The notes beneath the pieces are model-generated. The model saw only the letters and a list, made by a program, of their open reading frames with translations, did no database searches and was not told where the DNA came from. A stretch of 52,864 bases of DNA from AM-1111 sp046302135 (GTDB lineage Bacteria; Bacteroidota; Bacteroidia; B-17B0; Aurantibacillaceae). The stretch's first letter is position 1, and each line of letters opens with the position of its first letter. Below, piece after piece: positions 1 through 7,446 of this stretch. The translations under genes and the position numbers were made by a program. Location of the stretch: positions 1-52,864 of the forward strand of contig JBKCIQ010000122.1 in the NCBI GenBank assembly GCA_046302135.1, given 5' to 3'.

Positions 1-234
1 ACCTGTATTACCGGATGTCCCTTCAATTATTGTTCCTCCTGGTTTAAGCATTCCCGATTTCTCCGCGTCCTCTACCATTTTAAGAGCCATTCTGTCTTTA
101 ATTGAATTACCCGGATTGAAAGTTTCAACTTTCGCCAAAATAGTTGCGGGAATTTCAGGGCACAGTTTATTGATTTTAACCATCGGTGTATTTCCGATAG
201 TTTCTAGTATGTTGTTACTGATTTTTCTTAGCAT
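1..234 (-). CDS. Cystathionine beta-synthase / cysteine synthase, N-terminal part (cut by window edge)
   Basis: The 78 codons visible on the minus strand start at ATG 234 and run off the left edge. The translation begins MLRKISNNILETIGNTPMVK, the standard opening of the beta-family PLP enzymes of cysteine metabolism. It contains NPGNSIKDR (residues about 43-51), whose lysine forms the PLP aldimine, and TSGNTG (73-78), the PLP-phosphate loop. These enzymes condense serine or O-acetylserine with homocysteine or sulfide in the cytoplasm. The part that would separate cystathionine beta-synthase (a C-terminal CBS pair) from cysteine synthase lies outside the window. A possible -7 box (TAATTTTG, read on minus) lies at 268-275. 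Confidence 0.9.
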   Translation of the reverse strand, partial: MLRKISNNILETIGNTPMVKINKLCPEIPATILAKVETFNPGNSIKDRMALKMVEDAEKSGMLKPGGTIIEGTSGNTG

Positions 235-353
235 TGAAAGTTTTTTTCTTTTTTAAAATCCTCTAAACAAAATTACTCATATTTTTACATGAGCATTCTT
301 CACTTTTCTTAGATGAATGATTAATTTTGAAATGATTTTAACATCCTGATGAA

Positions 354-599
354 ATGAAATTGATAAAAATATCCGGATTCTTGTCTTTGTTTTTTGGAAC
401 GTTGGCAACTATTTTTACATTTAAACTGCTTTTTTTTGCTATTCCTTCTTCTATTCTGGGATATATTTTCTCAACCCTTTTTATATTCCTTAACACAAAA
501 CATGATATAAAAAAAAGTTTTTTTAATCAGGGAACTGTTGGAATGGTTCTTAGTTCTGTGCCTATATTATTGGTGCTCTATGTAATCTTTAGTACATAA
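354..599 (+). CDS. Small hypothetical membrane protein (81 aa)
   Basis: This short protein has two hydrophobic helices before a basic turn (about residues 5-24 and 27-46), then a third hydrophobic stretch at the C-terminus (about 61-79). It is probably an inner-membrane protein with three helices. I recognise no family. It ends 4 bp before the TTG start of the prenyltransferase gene, so the two are probably co-transcribed. A weak -7-like box (TAATTTTG, 322-329) lies 24 bp upstream of the ATG. The function is unknown; the close coupling is the only hint that it may be linked to quinone prenylation or to the SanA-like gene. Confidence 0.6.
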   Translation: MKLIKISGFLSLFFGTLATIFTFKLLFFAIPSSILGYIFSTLFIFLNTKHDIKKSFFNQGTVGMVLSSVPILLVLYVIFST

Positions 600-603
600 A
601 ATT

Positions 604-1479
604 TTGGAGGCAATAACAAAATATTTTAAGCTAGTAAAATTCAGTCATACAATTTTTGCACTGCCGTTCGCCGTAGTTGGATTCTTCCTTGGTATTGAAA
701 ATTTAAAATCCGAAGGTAGTACAGATCATAATCATTTTTACACTTTTTTGTTGATGCTGGGTTGTATGGTAACAGCACGAAGTTCAGCAATGGCTTTTAA
801 TCGTTATGCAGACAGAAAATTTGATGCTAAAAACGCTCGAACAAAAAATAGGGAAATTCCATCGGGACTAATAAATGAAAAATCTGCATTATTGTTCGTG
901 ATTGTAAATTCAATTCTATTTGTTGTTTGCACTTATTTTATAAATTCATTATGTTTTTATCTTTCTCCTGTTGCATTGTTGGTTATTTTATCATACAGTT
1001 TTATGAAGAGATTCACTTCACTGTGTCATATTGTTCTCGGCCTGGGATTATCGCTCGCTCCTATAGGGTCTTTTCTTTCAGTTACAGGAAAATTTCAATT
1101 AATTCCTATTTTACTTTCATTATCTGTATTGTTTTGGGTCAGTGGGTTTGATATAATTTACGCTCTTCAGGATGAAAGTTTTGATCGCGAAAACAACCTG
1201 CACTCTATTCCGGTGTTGTTAGGTAGGAAGAGTTCTATGAAATTATCATCCTTTTTTCATTTAACTAGTTCCTCATTGATTTTTTTCACAGGCTACCTAG
1301 GATCATTTAATTGGTTGTATTGGATAGGTGCTTCATTGTTTTTCTTCTTTTTGATCTATCAACACAGTCTTGTAAAAGAGAATGACCTCAGTAAAGTAAA
1401 TCTGGCATTTTTTACAATGAATGGTATTGCCAGTATTGTTTTCGGACTGATAACAATTATTTCTTTATTTCTTATTTAG
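604..1479 (+). CDS. UbiA-family prenyltransferase (UbiA-other/MqnP-like)
   Basis: This is an integral membrane aromatic prenyltransferase of 291 aa. Both aspartate-rich motifs are intact: NRYADRKFD (N66, D70, D74) and DESFD (D190-D194), which bind Mg2+-prenyl diphosphate. About eight hydrophobic helices follow the family layout. The ending of the first motif (KNARTKNREIPSG) resembles the 'UbiA-other' group, whose members include MqnP of the futalosine menaquinone pathway. The exact quinone substrate is inference, as no mqn or men gene lies nearby. The start is TTG at 604, since no ATG precedes the conserved MEAITKYFKLVKFSHTIFAL region. It sits in a probable operon between an 81-aa membrane protein and a SanA-like gene. 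Confidence 0.85.
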   Translation: MEAITKYFKLVKFSHTIFALPFAVVGFFLGIENLKSEGSTDHNHFYTFLLMLGCMVTARSSAMAFNRYADRKFDAKNARTKNREIPSGLINEKSALLFVIVNSILFVVCTYFINSLCFYLSPVALLVILSYSFMKRFTSLCHIVLGLGLSLAPIGSFLSVTGKFQLIPILLSLSVLFWVSGFDIIYALQDESFDRENNLHSIPVLLGRKSSMKLSSFFHLTSSSLIFFTGYLGSFNWLYWIGASLFFFFLIYQHSLVKENDLSKVNLAFFTMNGIASIVFGLITIISLFLI

Positions 1480-1489
1480 TTTAGCCCGA

Positions 1490-2155
1490 TTGAAAAACAA
1501 AGGCGTTTATAAAAAATGGATTTTAAGAATTTTTTTTGGCTTGATTAGTCTGAATTTGATTGGTTTAGTTTCTTCCTATTATTGGATTGAAAAATCAACT
1601 TCAAAGCGAATTTTTAATAACCTTTATGATGTTCCTGTAAACAATGTGGGTCTTGTGTTAGGGACTTCAAAAAATAGTTCCCAAGGAAAAAAGAATTTAT
1701 TTTTTTTCTACCGTATTAAGGCAGCCGCAGAATTATATAAGGCCGGAAGAATAAAACACATATTGGTTAGTGGAGACAATCGCACAGCATATTATGATGA
1801 GCCTACGGATATGAAGCTTGCTTTAATCGCCCAAGGAATTCCTGAAAATAAAATTACTCTTGATTTTGCAGGCTTAAGAACTTTTGATTCAGTAGTGAGG
1901 TGTCATGAAATTTTTGGTCAAAATAATTTCACCATAATTTCACAGGATTTTCAAAATAGAAGAGCACTTTTTATCGCTGATCATATTTCGGGAACAAAAG
2001 CTGTAGCATTTAACGCTGATAATGTTTCTTTTACAAGCAAGCCCAAAACATTTGTTCGAGAGATTGGTGCAAGATTCAAATGTGTTTTAGATTTATATCT
2101 TTTAAAGACTAAACCCAGACATCTCGGGAAAAAAGAATTTATTAACGTGAATTGA
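1490..2155 (+). CDS. SanA/ElyC/YdcF-family (DUF218) membrane-anchored protein
   Basis: This 221-aa protein has one N-terminal membrane helix (about residues 10-30) followed by a DUF218-type domain. Typical features are the VGLVLGTS strand-loop, FYRIKAAAELYKAGRIKHILVSG, the DEPTDMKLALIAQGIP helix, and FTIISQDFQNRRALFIADH. Family members (SanA in E. coli) affect envelope permeability and vancomycin sensitivity, but their chemistry is poorly defined. The start is TTG (1490), 10 bp after the prenyltransferase stop, so it is likely the last gene of that operon. A hairpin at 2236-2265 downstream can terminate it as well as the tRNA on the other strand. Confidence 0.8.
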   Translation: MKNKGVYKKWILRIFFGLISLNLIGLVSSYYWIEKSTSKRIFNNLYDVPVNNVGLVLGTSKNSSQGKKNLFFFYRIKAAAELYKAGRIKHILVSGDNRTAYYDEPTDMKLALIAQGIPENKITLDFAGLRTFDSVVRCHEIFGQNNFTIISQDFQNRRALFIADHISGTKAVAFNADNVSFTSKPKTFVREIGARFKCVLDLYLLKTKPRHLGKKEFINVN

Positions 2156-2235
2156 TTTCTTCCCGAATCAAAGAAATCAAATTTGATTTCTAATCATAGT
2201 AAATTAAACAAGGTTTTTTTGGATGCATTAAACAA

Positions 2236-2265
2236 AAAAAGCATACCATCTGAAGTATGCTTTTT
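2236..2265 (-). terminator. Bidirectional intrinsic terminator (tRNA-Lys / SanA gene)
   Basis: An 11-bp perfect stem (AAAAAGCATAC with GTATGCTTTTT) closes an 8-nt loop. A T-run follows on the minus strand, just downstream of the tRNA 3' end, and the symmetrical A/T flanks let it work for the plus-strand SanA-like gene too. Confidence 0.8.
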
Positions 2266-2270
2266 GAGAG

Positions 2271-2343
2271 TGATCCCGCTGGGATTCGAACCCAGGACCC
2301 TTACATTAAAAGTGTAATGCTCTACCTGCTGAGCTACGGAATC
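2271..2343 (-). tRNA. tRNA-Lys (anticodon TTT)
   Basis: Read on the minus strand, the 73 nt fold as a full cloverleaf. The acceptor stem is GATTCCG with CGGGATC plus discriminator A. The D arm carries AGCTCAGCAGGTAGAGC, the anticodon arm is TTACA-CTTTTAA-TGTAA, and the T arm contains GGTTCGAATCC. The anticodon is TTT, hence lysine. The 3' CCA is not encoded (the next bases are CTC) and must be added by CCA transferase. Confidence 0.97.
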
Positions 2344-2405
2344 AACACTTTTTAATCAACACCGTTGATTTTGTTGAACTTAAAGAACTCCCTTGTTTCG
2401 GGGTG

Positions 2406-2436
2406 CAAATATACATTTACCTTTCACACTTCCCAA
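2406..2436 (-). promoter_or_regulatory. Bacteroidota-type promoter for tRNA-Lys
   Basis: On the minus strand a TTG (2436-2434) is followed after 20 nt by TATATTTG (2413-2406), an exact TAnnTTTG -7 box. It lies about 60 nt upstream of the tRNA 5' end, leaving a short leader to be processed. Confidence 0.6.
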
Positions 2437-2495
2437 ATATTTTTTATTTTTTTTTATATCGTTATCAAAAGTAATTCACATTTGTATGTATTCTA

Positions 2496-2981
2496 ATGAA
2501 AGATGTAATTTTAAATAGTTTTATGGAGCAAATAATAATTATTCCGCTAAAAGGTATTGAAGGATTGTTTTTTGGTTCATCAGTTGAACAAACAATTATA
2601 ATGTTTGGTGATCCCGATGAAAAAGAGAATATCAAAGATGAAATTACCGAAGCAGAGTCTTTGGTTTTTCATTACTGGAAAAAAGGCTTTTCTCTCTTTT
2701 TTAATCAGGAAGTCAATATGAAATTAACCTGTTTCGAAGTTGATGCTAAAGAAACCTTGCTTTTCGGCGAGCGCATATTTGAAATGAATGAGAACGAAAT
2801 AATTGAATTGTTTAAAAAAAATGGATTTTTATTATCAGAGACAGAAAACCATGAGTGGGGAGAAAAAAGATTGAGTTTTGACGATGCGTTAATGGATCTG
2901 TATTTTGAAAATGGCAGTCTGGTATCAGTCAATTTTGGACATTTACCCGGAAGTAAAAACTTTTATTTTCTGCCCAATTGA
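2496..2981 (+). CDS. Hypothetical protein, 161 aa
   Basis: This is an uncharacterised cytoplasmic protein with no signal peptide or membrane helix. It has an internal quasi-repeat. GIEGLFFGSSVEQTIIMFGD (about residues 20-39) resembles the 'GI..G.s.eev...lG.PD' pattern of small bacterial alpha/beta repeat proteins, and a similar unit (ERIFEMNENEIIELFKKNGF) follows at about 92-111. Downstream is an acidic, aromatic beta-rich tail. The start may be ATG 2496 or ATG 2526; the second gives MEQIIIIPLKG and removes a weakly conserved-looking leader. It stands alone between the tRNA and kdnA. I do not recognise a function. Confidence 0.6.
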   Translation: MKDVILNSFMEQIIIIPLKGIEGLFFGSSVEQTIIMFGDPDEKENIKDEITEAESLVFHYWKKGFSLFFNQEVNMKLTCFEVDAKETLLFGERIFEMNENEIIELFKKNGFLLSETENHEWGEKRLSFDDALMDLYFENGSLVSVNFGHLPGSKNFYFLPN

Positions 2982-3052
2982 CAATCTTTAATTGATTGAT
3001 CTTACATAACAACATTCTAAAAGACTAAATTTGCAAATATAAAATCAACATT

Positions 3053-4261
3053 ATGCCAGGAACGGAACTTTTCGGTAACGAAGAAAAAAAAGAAGTGAAT
3101 GATGTACTGGATACAGGAATTCTTTTTCGTTACAACCACGACGCTCAAAGAAATAACATTTGGAAGGCTCGTGAATTCGAAGCCGAAGTAAAAAAAATAA
3201 CAGGAGCTAAATTTGCTCATGCAGTATCCAGCGGATCTACGGCTGTTGCAGCTGCGCTTGCCGCAAGCGGAATTGGCGCAGGTGATGAAGTAATTGTACC
3301 ACCATTTACCTATGTTGCAACCGTTGAAGCAGTACTTTTTGTGGGAGCAATTCCTGTTTTTGCTGAGATTGATGAAACATTGTGCCTTAGCGCAGAAGGT
3401 ATACTAAAGGCGTTAACACCTAAAACCAAAGCTGTATGTTTGGTTCACATGTGCGGCGGAATGGCCGAAATGGATTCTATCATGAAAGTGATCAATGAAA
3501 AAAATCTGATACTTGTTGAAGATGCAGGGCAAGCATTCGCAGCCTCATACAAAGGTGTTGCAACAGGATTGTGGGGTAGTGCAGGATCTTATTCTTTTGA
3601 TTTCTTCAAAATTGCAACTGCAGGTGAAGGTGGTGTTATGGTTACCAACGACGAAGAGCTTTATAAAAAGGCCGATAATTATTGCGATCATGGTCACGAT
3701 CACGTTGGTAATAATCGCGGAATGGAAAACCATCCTTATATCGGATTCAATTATAGAATCTCTGAGTTACACGCTGCAGTAGGCTTGGCGCAAACCAGAA
3801 AAGTTCCATTTATAAGAGAAAAAAATAACTACAATAAAAAGTTTCTTGTAAGCCAACTTTCTAAAACAACAGGAATTGATTTTGCCAAAATTTGCGATCC
3901 TGATGGAGATTCGGCAACTTTTCTTAATCTATTACTTCCTGATACCGCTTCCGCAAAGCGAACAGTAGAGGAATTTAACAATGCAGGCGTTGGTGGATTC
4001 AATTATTGGTTTACCAATATGTATCATTTCATTAATCAGTGGGAACACATTAAGGAATTGCGTACAGTTTCAAAATTACCAATTCAAATTTTGGGAAATC
4101 ATCAAGATTATAAAAATCTTTCCTTACCCAAATCTCAGGAAGTTATTGGGAGACTGATTTCATTCGGAATCCGTTGTACCTGGACAGAAGATGAGATGAA
4201 AAATCTTGCAGAAAAAATTTCATCTTGCGTCTCAAATGCCTTAAGTAAAGTTCACGCATAA
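3053..4261 (+). CDS. kdnA: KdnA-like PLP aminotransferase (Kdo8N synthesis)
   Basis: This DegT/DnrJ/EryC1/StrS aminotransferase of 402 aa carries the sugar-aminotransferase hallmarks SGSTAVAAAL (60-69), PPFTYVATVEAV (83-94), VEDAGQAFAA (155-164), and SFDFFKIATAGEGG with the PLP lysine at K186. Its partners decide the call. A family III alcohol dehydrogenase follows 10 bp downstream, then CMP-Kdo synthetase, the arrangement known for Shewanella KdnA/KdnB/KdsB. There KdnB oxidises C8 of Kdo and KdnA transaminates it to 8-amino-3,8-dideoxy-manno-octulosonate (Kdo8N). Without that context it could be any sugar aminotransferase. A -7-like box (TAAATTTG) lies at 3026-3033. Confidence 0.8.
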   Translation: MPGTELFGNEEKKEVNDVLDTGILFRYNHDAQRNNIWKAREFEAEVKKITGAKFAHAVSSGSTAVAAALAASGIGAGDEVIVPPFTYVATVEAVLFVGAIPVFAEIDETLCLSAEGILKALTPKTKAVCLVHMCGGMAEMDSIMKVINEKNLILVEDAGQAFAASYKGVATGLWGSAGSYSFDFFKIATAGEGGVMVTNDEELYKKADNYCDHGHDHVGNNRGMENHPYIGFNYRISELHAAVGLAQTRKVPFIREKNNYNKKFLVSQLSKTTGIDFAKICDPDGDSATFLNLLLPDTASAKRTVEEFNNAGVGGFNYWFTNMYHFINQWEHIKELRTVSKLPIQILGNHQDYKNLSLPKSQEVIGRLISFGIRCTWTEDEMKNLAEKISSCVSNALSKVHA

Positions 4262-4271
4262 ATAATTTTTT

Positions 4272-5354
4272 ATGCAGCATAAAAATTTTAAAAACATTGA
4301 CAAAGTAGTCTTCGGGCGTGGATCATTTTCTATGATGGATGAAATCCTGGCTCCGTTGAGAAATGAAAACAATAAATACATTGTTTTTATTGTAGATAAT
4401 TTTTTCAAAGGAAAAGAGCTTTCTGAAAAAATACCTGCAAAGAGTGAAGATCTTGTTATTTTTGAAGATGTAGATCAGCACGAACCAACCACAGAGCAAA
4501 TTGATCTTTTGCGAGATAAAATTTTAAATGAGAAGGGGCTTCCTTCGGGGGTTGTTGGTATAGGAGGTGGAAGCATAATGGATATTGCTAAAGCACTTGC
4601 TTTGATGCTGACCAACGAGGGGTCATCAGAATTATATCAGGGACTAAACCTCATTAAAAAACCGGGTGTTTATCATTTGGGGGTACCAACAATTTCAGGA
4701 ACTGGTGCCGAATGCTCAAGTACCGCGGTGTTAACAGGTCCTGTAAAAAAATTAGGCCTTAAATGTGAGTGGACGGTTTTTAATCAAGTGATTCTTGATC
4801 CCGAGCTGATTGCTTCCGTACCTGATGATTGGTGGTTTAATACCGGAATGGATACTTTTATTCATTGTGTTGAATCTGAATCCGGAATCTTGAATAATGC
4901 TTTTTCGCATGCTTACGCGGAACAGGCACTCAAACTTTGTTATGATGTTTTTTTGAATGAAGGGAGCGGAAGAAGTGCTGAAAATGATGACAAATTGATG
5001 GTTGCTTCACTCATGGGTGGTTTAAGTTTGAGTTATTCTGAAGTTGGAGTTTGTCACGCCTTGTCTTATGGTCTCTCTAAGATTTTAGATTACAGACACT
5101 GTTATGCTAATTGCGTAGCCTTTCAGCATTTGGCAGATATTTATCCTTCAGGTGTTTCCGAGTTTACAAAGATGGTTGAAAAACATAATATTAAACTTCC
5201 GCAGAATTTGTCCTCTTCATGGTCAGATGAAACCGTTAACAAAATGGCTCACGTGTCTTTCAACCTTCCTCATATGTGGCATCATGCATTTGGAGAAAAC
5301 TGGAAAGCGAAAGTAAATATCGAGTGGATTGAATCTTTATTCAGAAGAATGTAA
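4272..5354 (+). CDS. kdnB: KdnB-like Fe-dependent alcohol dehydrogenase (Kdo 8-dehydrogenase)
   Basis: This iron-type (family III) alcohol dehydrogenase of 360 aa has the NAD-binding GGGS loop at 98-101 and VPTISGTGAECSSTAV (138-153). The metal ligands follow the family spacing exactly: D194-x3-H198 and H262-x13-H276. By analogy with the Shewanella enzyme it oxidises the C8 hydroxyl of Kdo to an aldehyde with NAD+, giving the substrate of the preceding aminotransferase. It starts 10 bp after kdnA and ends 7 bp before the kdsB ATG, so the three genes form one operon. Substrate identity is inferred from context; family and metal site are read directly. Confidence 0.82.
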   Translation: MQHKNFKNIDKVVFGRGSFSMMDEILAPLRNENNKYIVFIVDNFFKGKELSEKIPAKSEDLVIFEDVDQHEPTTEQIDLLRDKILNEKGLPSGVVGIGGGSIMDIAKALALMLTNEGSSELYQGLNLIKKPGVYHLGVPTISGTGAECSSTAVLTGPVKKLGLKCEWTVFNQVILDPELIASVPDDWWFNTGMDTFIHCVESESGILNNAFSHAYAEQALKLCYDVFLNEGSGRSAENDDKLMVASLMGGLSLSYSEVGVCHALSYGLSKILDYRHCYANCVAFQHLADIYPSGVSEFTKMVEKHNIKLPQNLSSSWSDETVNKMAHVSFNLPHMWHHAFGENWKAKVNIEWIESLFRRM

Positions 5355-5361
5355 TAGTACC

Positions 5362-6108
5362 ATGAGAATTCTTGGAATTATTCCTGCTCGATATGCTTCT
5401 ACCAGATTTCCCGGTAAGCCATTAGCTCAGATTCTTGGAAAAAGTATGATTCAAAGAGTTTACGAGCAAGCATTAAAATCTGAATTGCTTACAGATGTTG
5501 TTGTTGCTACAGACGACCAGCGAATAGCAAATCATGTTTCATCTTTCGGAGGCAAATATGCTATTACGGCTGAAAATCATCCAAGCGGCACAGACAGATG
5601 TTTTGAAGCTTTGAATAATTTTGGACTTAATTACGATTATGTGATCAATATTCAGGGAGACGAACCTTTTATCGATCCCACTCAAATAGATTTGCTTGCC
5701 GGTATTTGTGATGGAAAAACAGAACTAGCAACATTAATGATTCGATGTAATTCTCATGACGTTCTGTTTGATAAAGGCGAAGTAAAAATTGTAATGAACC
5801 CAAATAATGAAGCAATTTATTTTTCAAGAGAAGTAATTCCTCATTTGAAAAATGTGCCTGAGGAGGAATGGCACCATCACTTCAAATATTTTCGCCATGT
5901 TGGTATGTACGCCTACCGTAAAGACATACTTGAAAAAATCACTAAACTAAAACCTTCTTCTTTGGAAATTGCTGAGTCTTTAGAGCAGCTCAGATGGCTA
6001 GAAAATGGTTTCAAAGTTAAATTGGCTGAGACCAATTTTGACTCACATTGTGTAGATACACCGGAAGATATTGAAAAGGTTTTAACATTGATGAAGATTC
6101 CTAGGTAA
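5362..6108 (+). CDS. kdsB: CMP-Kdo / CMP-Kdo8N synthetase
   Basis: This cytidylyltransferase of 248 aa activates Kdo (here probably Kdo8N) with CTP for transfer to lipid A. The N-terminal IIPARYASTRFPGKPL nucleotide loop, VVVATDDQRIANHV, the GTDRCFEAL motif and the INIQGDEPFI strand with its metal-binding Asp match KdsB closely. ATG 5362 is chosen rather than the upstream in-frame TTG at 5329, because 5329 lies inside kdnB and MRILGIIPAR is the normal N-terminus. It is the last gene of the kdnA-kdnB-kdsB operon. No kdsA, kdsD or waaA lies in the window. Confidence 0.93.
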   Translation: MRILGIIPARYASTRFPGKPLAQILGKSMIQRVYEQALKSELLTDVVVATDDQRIANHVSSFGGKYAITAENHPSGTDRCFEALNNFGLNYDYVINIQGDEPFIDPTQIDLLAGICDGKTELATLMIRCNSHDVLFDKGEVKIVMNPNNEAIYFSREVIPHLKNVPEEEWHHHFKYFRHVGMYAYRKDILEKITKLKPSSLEIAESLEQLRWLENGFKVKLAETNFDSHCVDTPEDIEKVLTLMKIPR

Positions 6109-6241
6109 CTATTTTCTTTTTCAAAAAAAATTCCTGTTTGAATAAATTCTTACATATTTTAGAAATCTATGTTTTTCATTTCACTGATTGTGTTGGTTAT
6201 TTGATTGAAAATGTATTTAATTTTACTCAGTTAAATATTTT

Positions 6242-7324
6242 ATGAAAAGAAGGTTTATTTTACTCGCTTTTATTTTTTCTTTTATAATTTTTTCATGTCC
6301 GATAAAAGCAGAAAAAATAAAAATAATTATAAGACAACAACAACAGCCCTTTGCATTTGAGAAGGACGGAAAGTTTGTTGGCTATGCCTATGAACTTTGG
6401 GAACAAGTTGCCAAGGAGGCAGGGCTTGAATTTGATGTTTCTAAAGGAAAAAATGCGACAGAAGTTATTAATGTAGTTAAAAATAAGAATGCAGATGTTG
6501 CTGTTGGTGCCTTAAGTGTTACGGCGCAAAGGGAAGACGTTATTGATTTTGCTCAACCATTTTTTGATTCAGGTTTACAAATACTGGTTAAGGGTGGTAA
6601 TGATTCTGGATTTTTGAGCAGTATTTGGCAAATACTCTCAAGTATATTCAGTTGGCAGGTAATTGGTCTGGTAGTTATAATGTTTGTTCTTATGGCTGTT
6701 GTTTCTCATTTGGTTTGGCTTTATGAACACAAGGTAAATGAGAATATGTGGCCAAAAAATTACAAAAAAGGTATTTGGGAATCCTTTTGGTGGACCATTA
6801 GTATGCTTTTGGTGGGCGGCGCTGATAACAAAGGTCCAATTGGAGTTGGTGGGAGAGTTGTTGCAATCGCATGGATGTTTCTTAGCATAATATTTATTTC
6901 CATGCTTACAGCTACCTTCACAACTTCATTAACAGTGAAGTCATTAAAAGCTGAAATCAACGGTCCCGAGGATTTAGAAGGTAAAACGGTTGCAACAGTT
7001 AAAGGATCAACAGCTGAGACATGGCTTAAAAATAAAGGCTCAAACGTATTAACTTTTGATGATGTAAATATTTGTATTAAACAATTAAAGAAAGGTAAGG
7101 TAAAAGCTGTTGTTTATGACTTTCCAATTATCCAGTATGCAATTAATCAATTGGAAGATGAAGAATTAATGTTGGTTGGACCTGTTTTCGAAAGACAGAA
7201 TTACGCCTTTGCCCTTCAAAGCGGAAGTAATTTACGGGAAAGGATAAATCACGCTCTTTTATTACTTAATGAACGTGGTGTGGCTATGGAGTTGAAAAAA
7301 AAATGGTTTGGAGTCCAAAATTAA
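6242..7324 (+). CDS. Prokaryotic ionotropic glutamate receptor-like ion channel (GluR0 type)
   Basis: The protein (360 aa) has a signal peptide (1-23), ligand-binding lobe S1 (about 25-118), a membrane helix (139-160), a pore helix and re-entrant loop (178-199), a second membrane helix (204-230) and lobe S2 (about 238-358). This is a solute-binding domain interrupted by a two-helix channel, as in GluR0. S1 keeps the amino-acid carboxylate arginine in VTAQRED (R97), and S2 has KGSTAE (254-259) plus D293, the usual amino-group ligand. The second helix ends MLTATFTTSLTV, akin to the SYTANLAAF gate. The K+ filter TVGYGD is replaced by LVGGAD (190-195), so ion selectivity is uncertain. It stands alone on the plus strand. 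Confidence 0.88.
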   Translation: MKRRFILLAFIFSFIIFSCPIKAEKIKIIIRQQQQPFAFEKDGKFVGYAYELWEQVAKEAGLEFDVSKGKNATEVINVVKNKNADVAVGALSVTAQREDVIDFAQPFFDSGLQILVKGGNDSGFLSSIWQILSSIFSWQVIGLVVIMFVLMAVVSHLVWLYEHKVNENMWPKNYKKGIWESFWWTISMLLVGGADNKGPIGVGGRVVAIAWMFLSIIFISMLTATFTTSLTVKSLKAEINGPEDLEGKTVATVKGSTAETWLKNKGSNVLTFDDVNICIKQLKKGKVKAVVYDFPIIQYAINQLEDEELMLVGPVFERQNYAFALQSGSNLRERINHALLLLNERGVAMELKKKWFGVQN

Positions 7325-7446
7325 ATTTTGCTTTTGGCTTTTGACCTTTATTTTACTATTCTTTCATGATAATTTTATTACCTGATTTATTTTAATTTAT
7401 TAAAATCTATTCATATCTTTCAACAACTTTTAAATAATCACGATAC

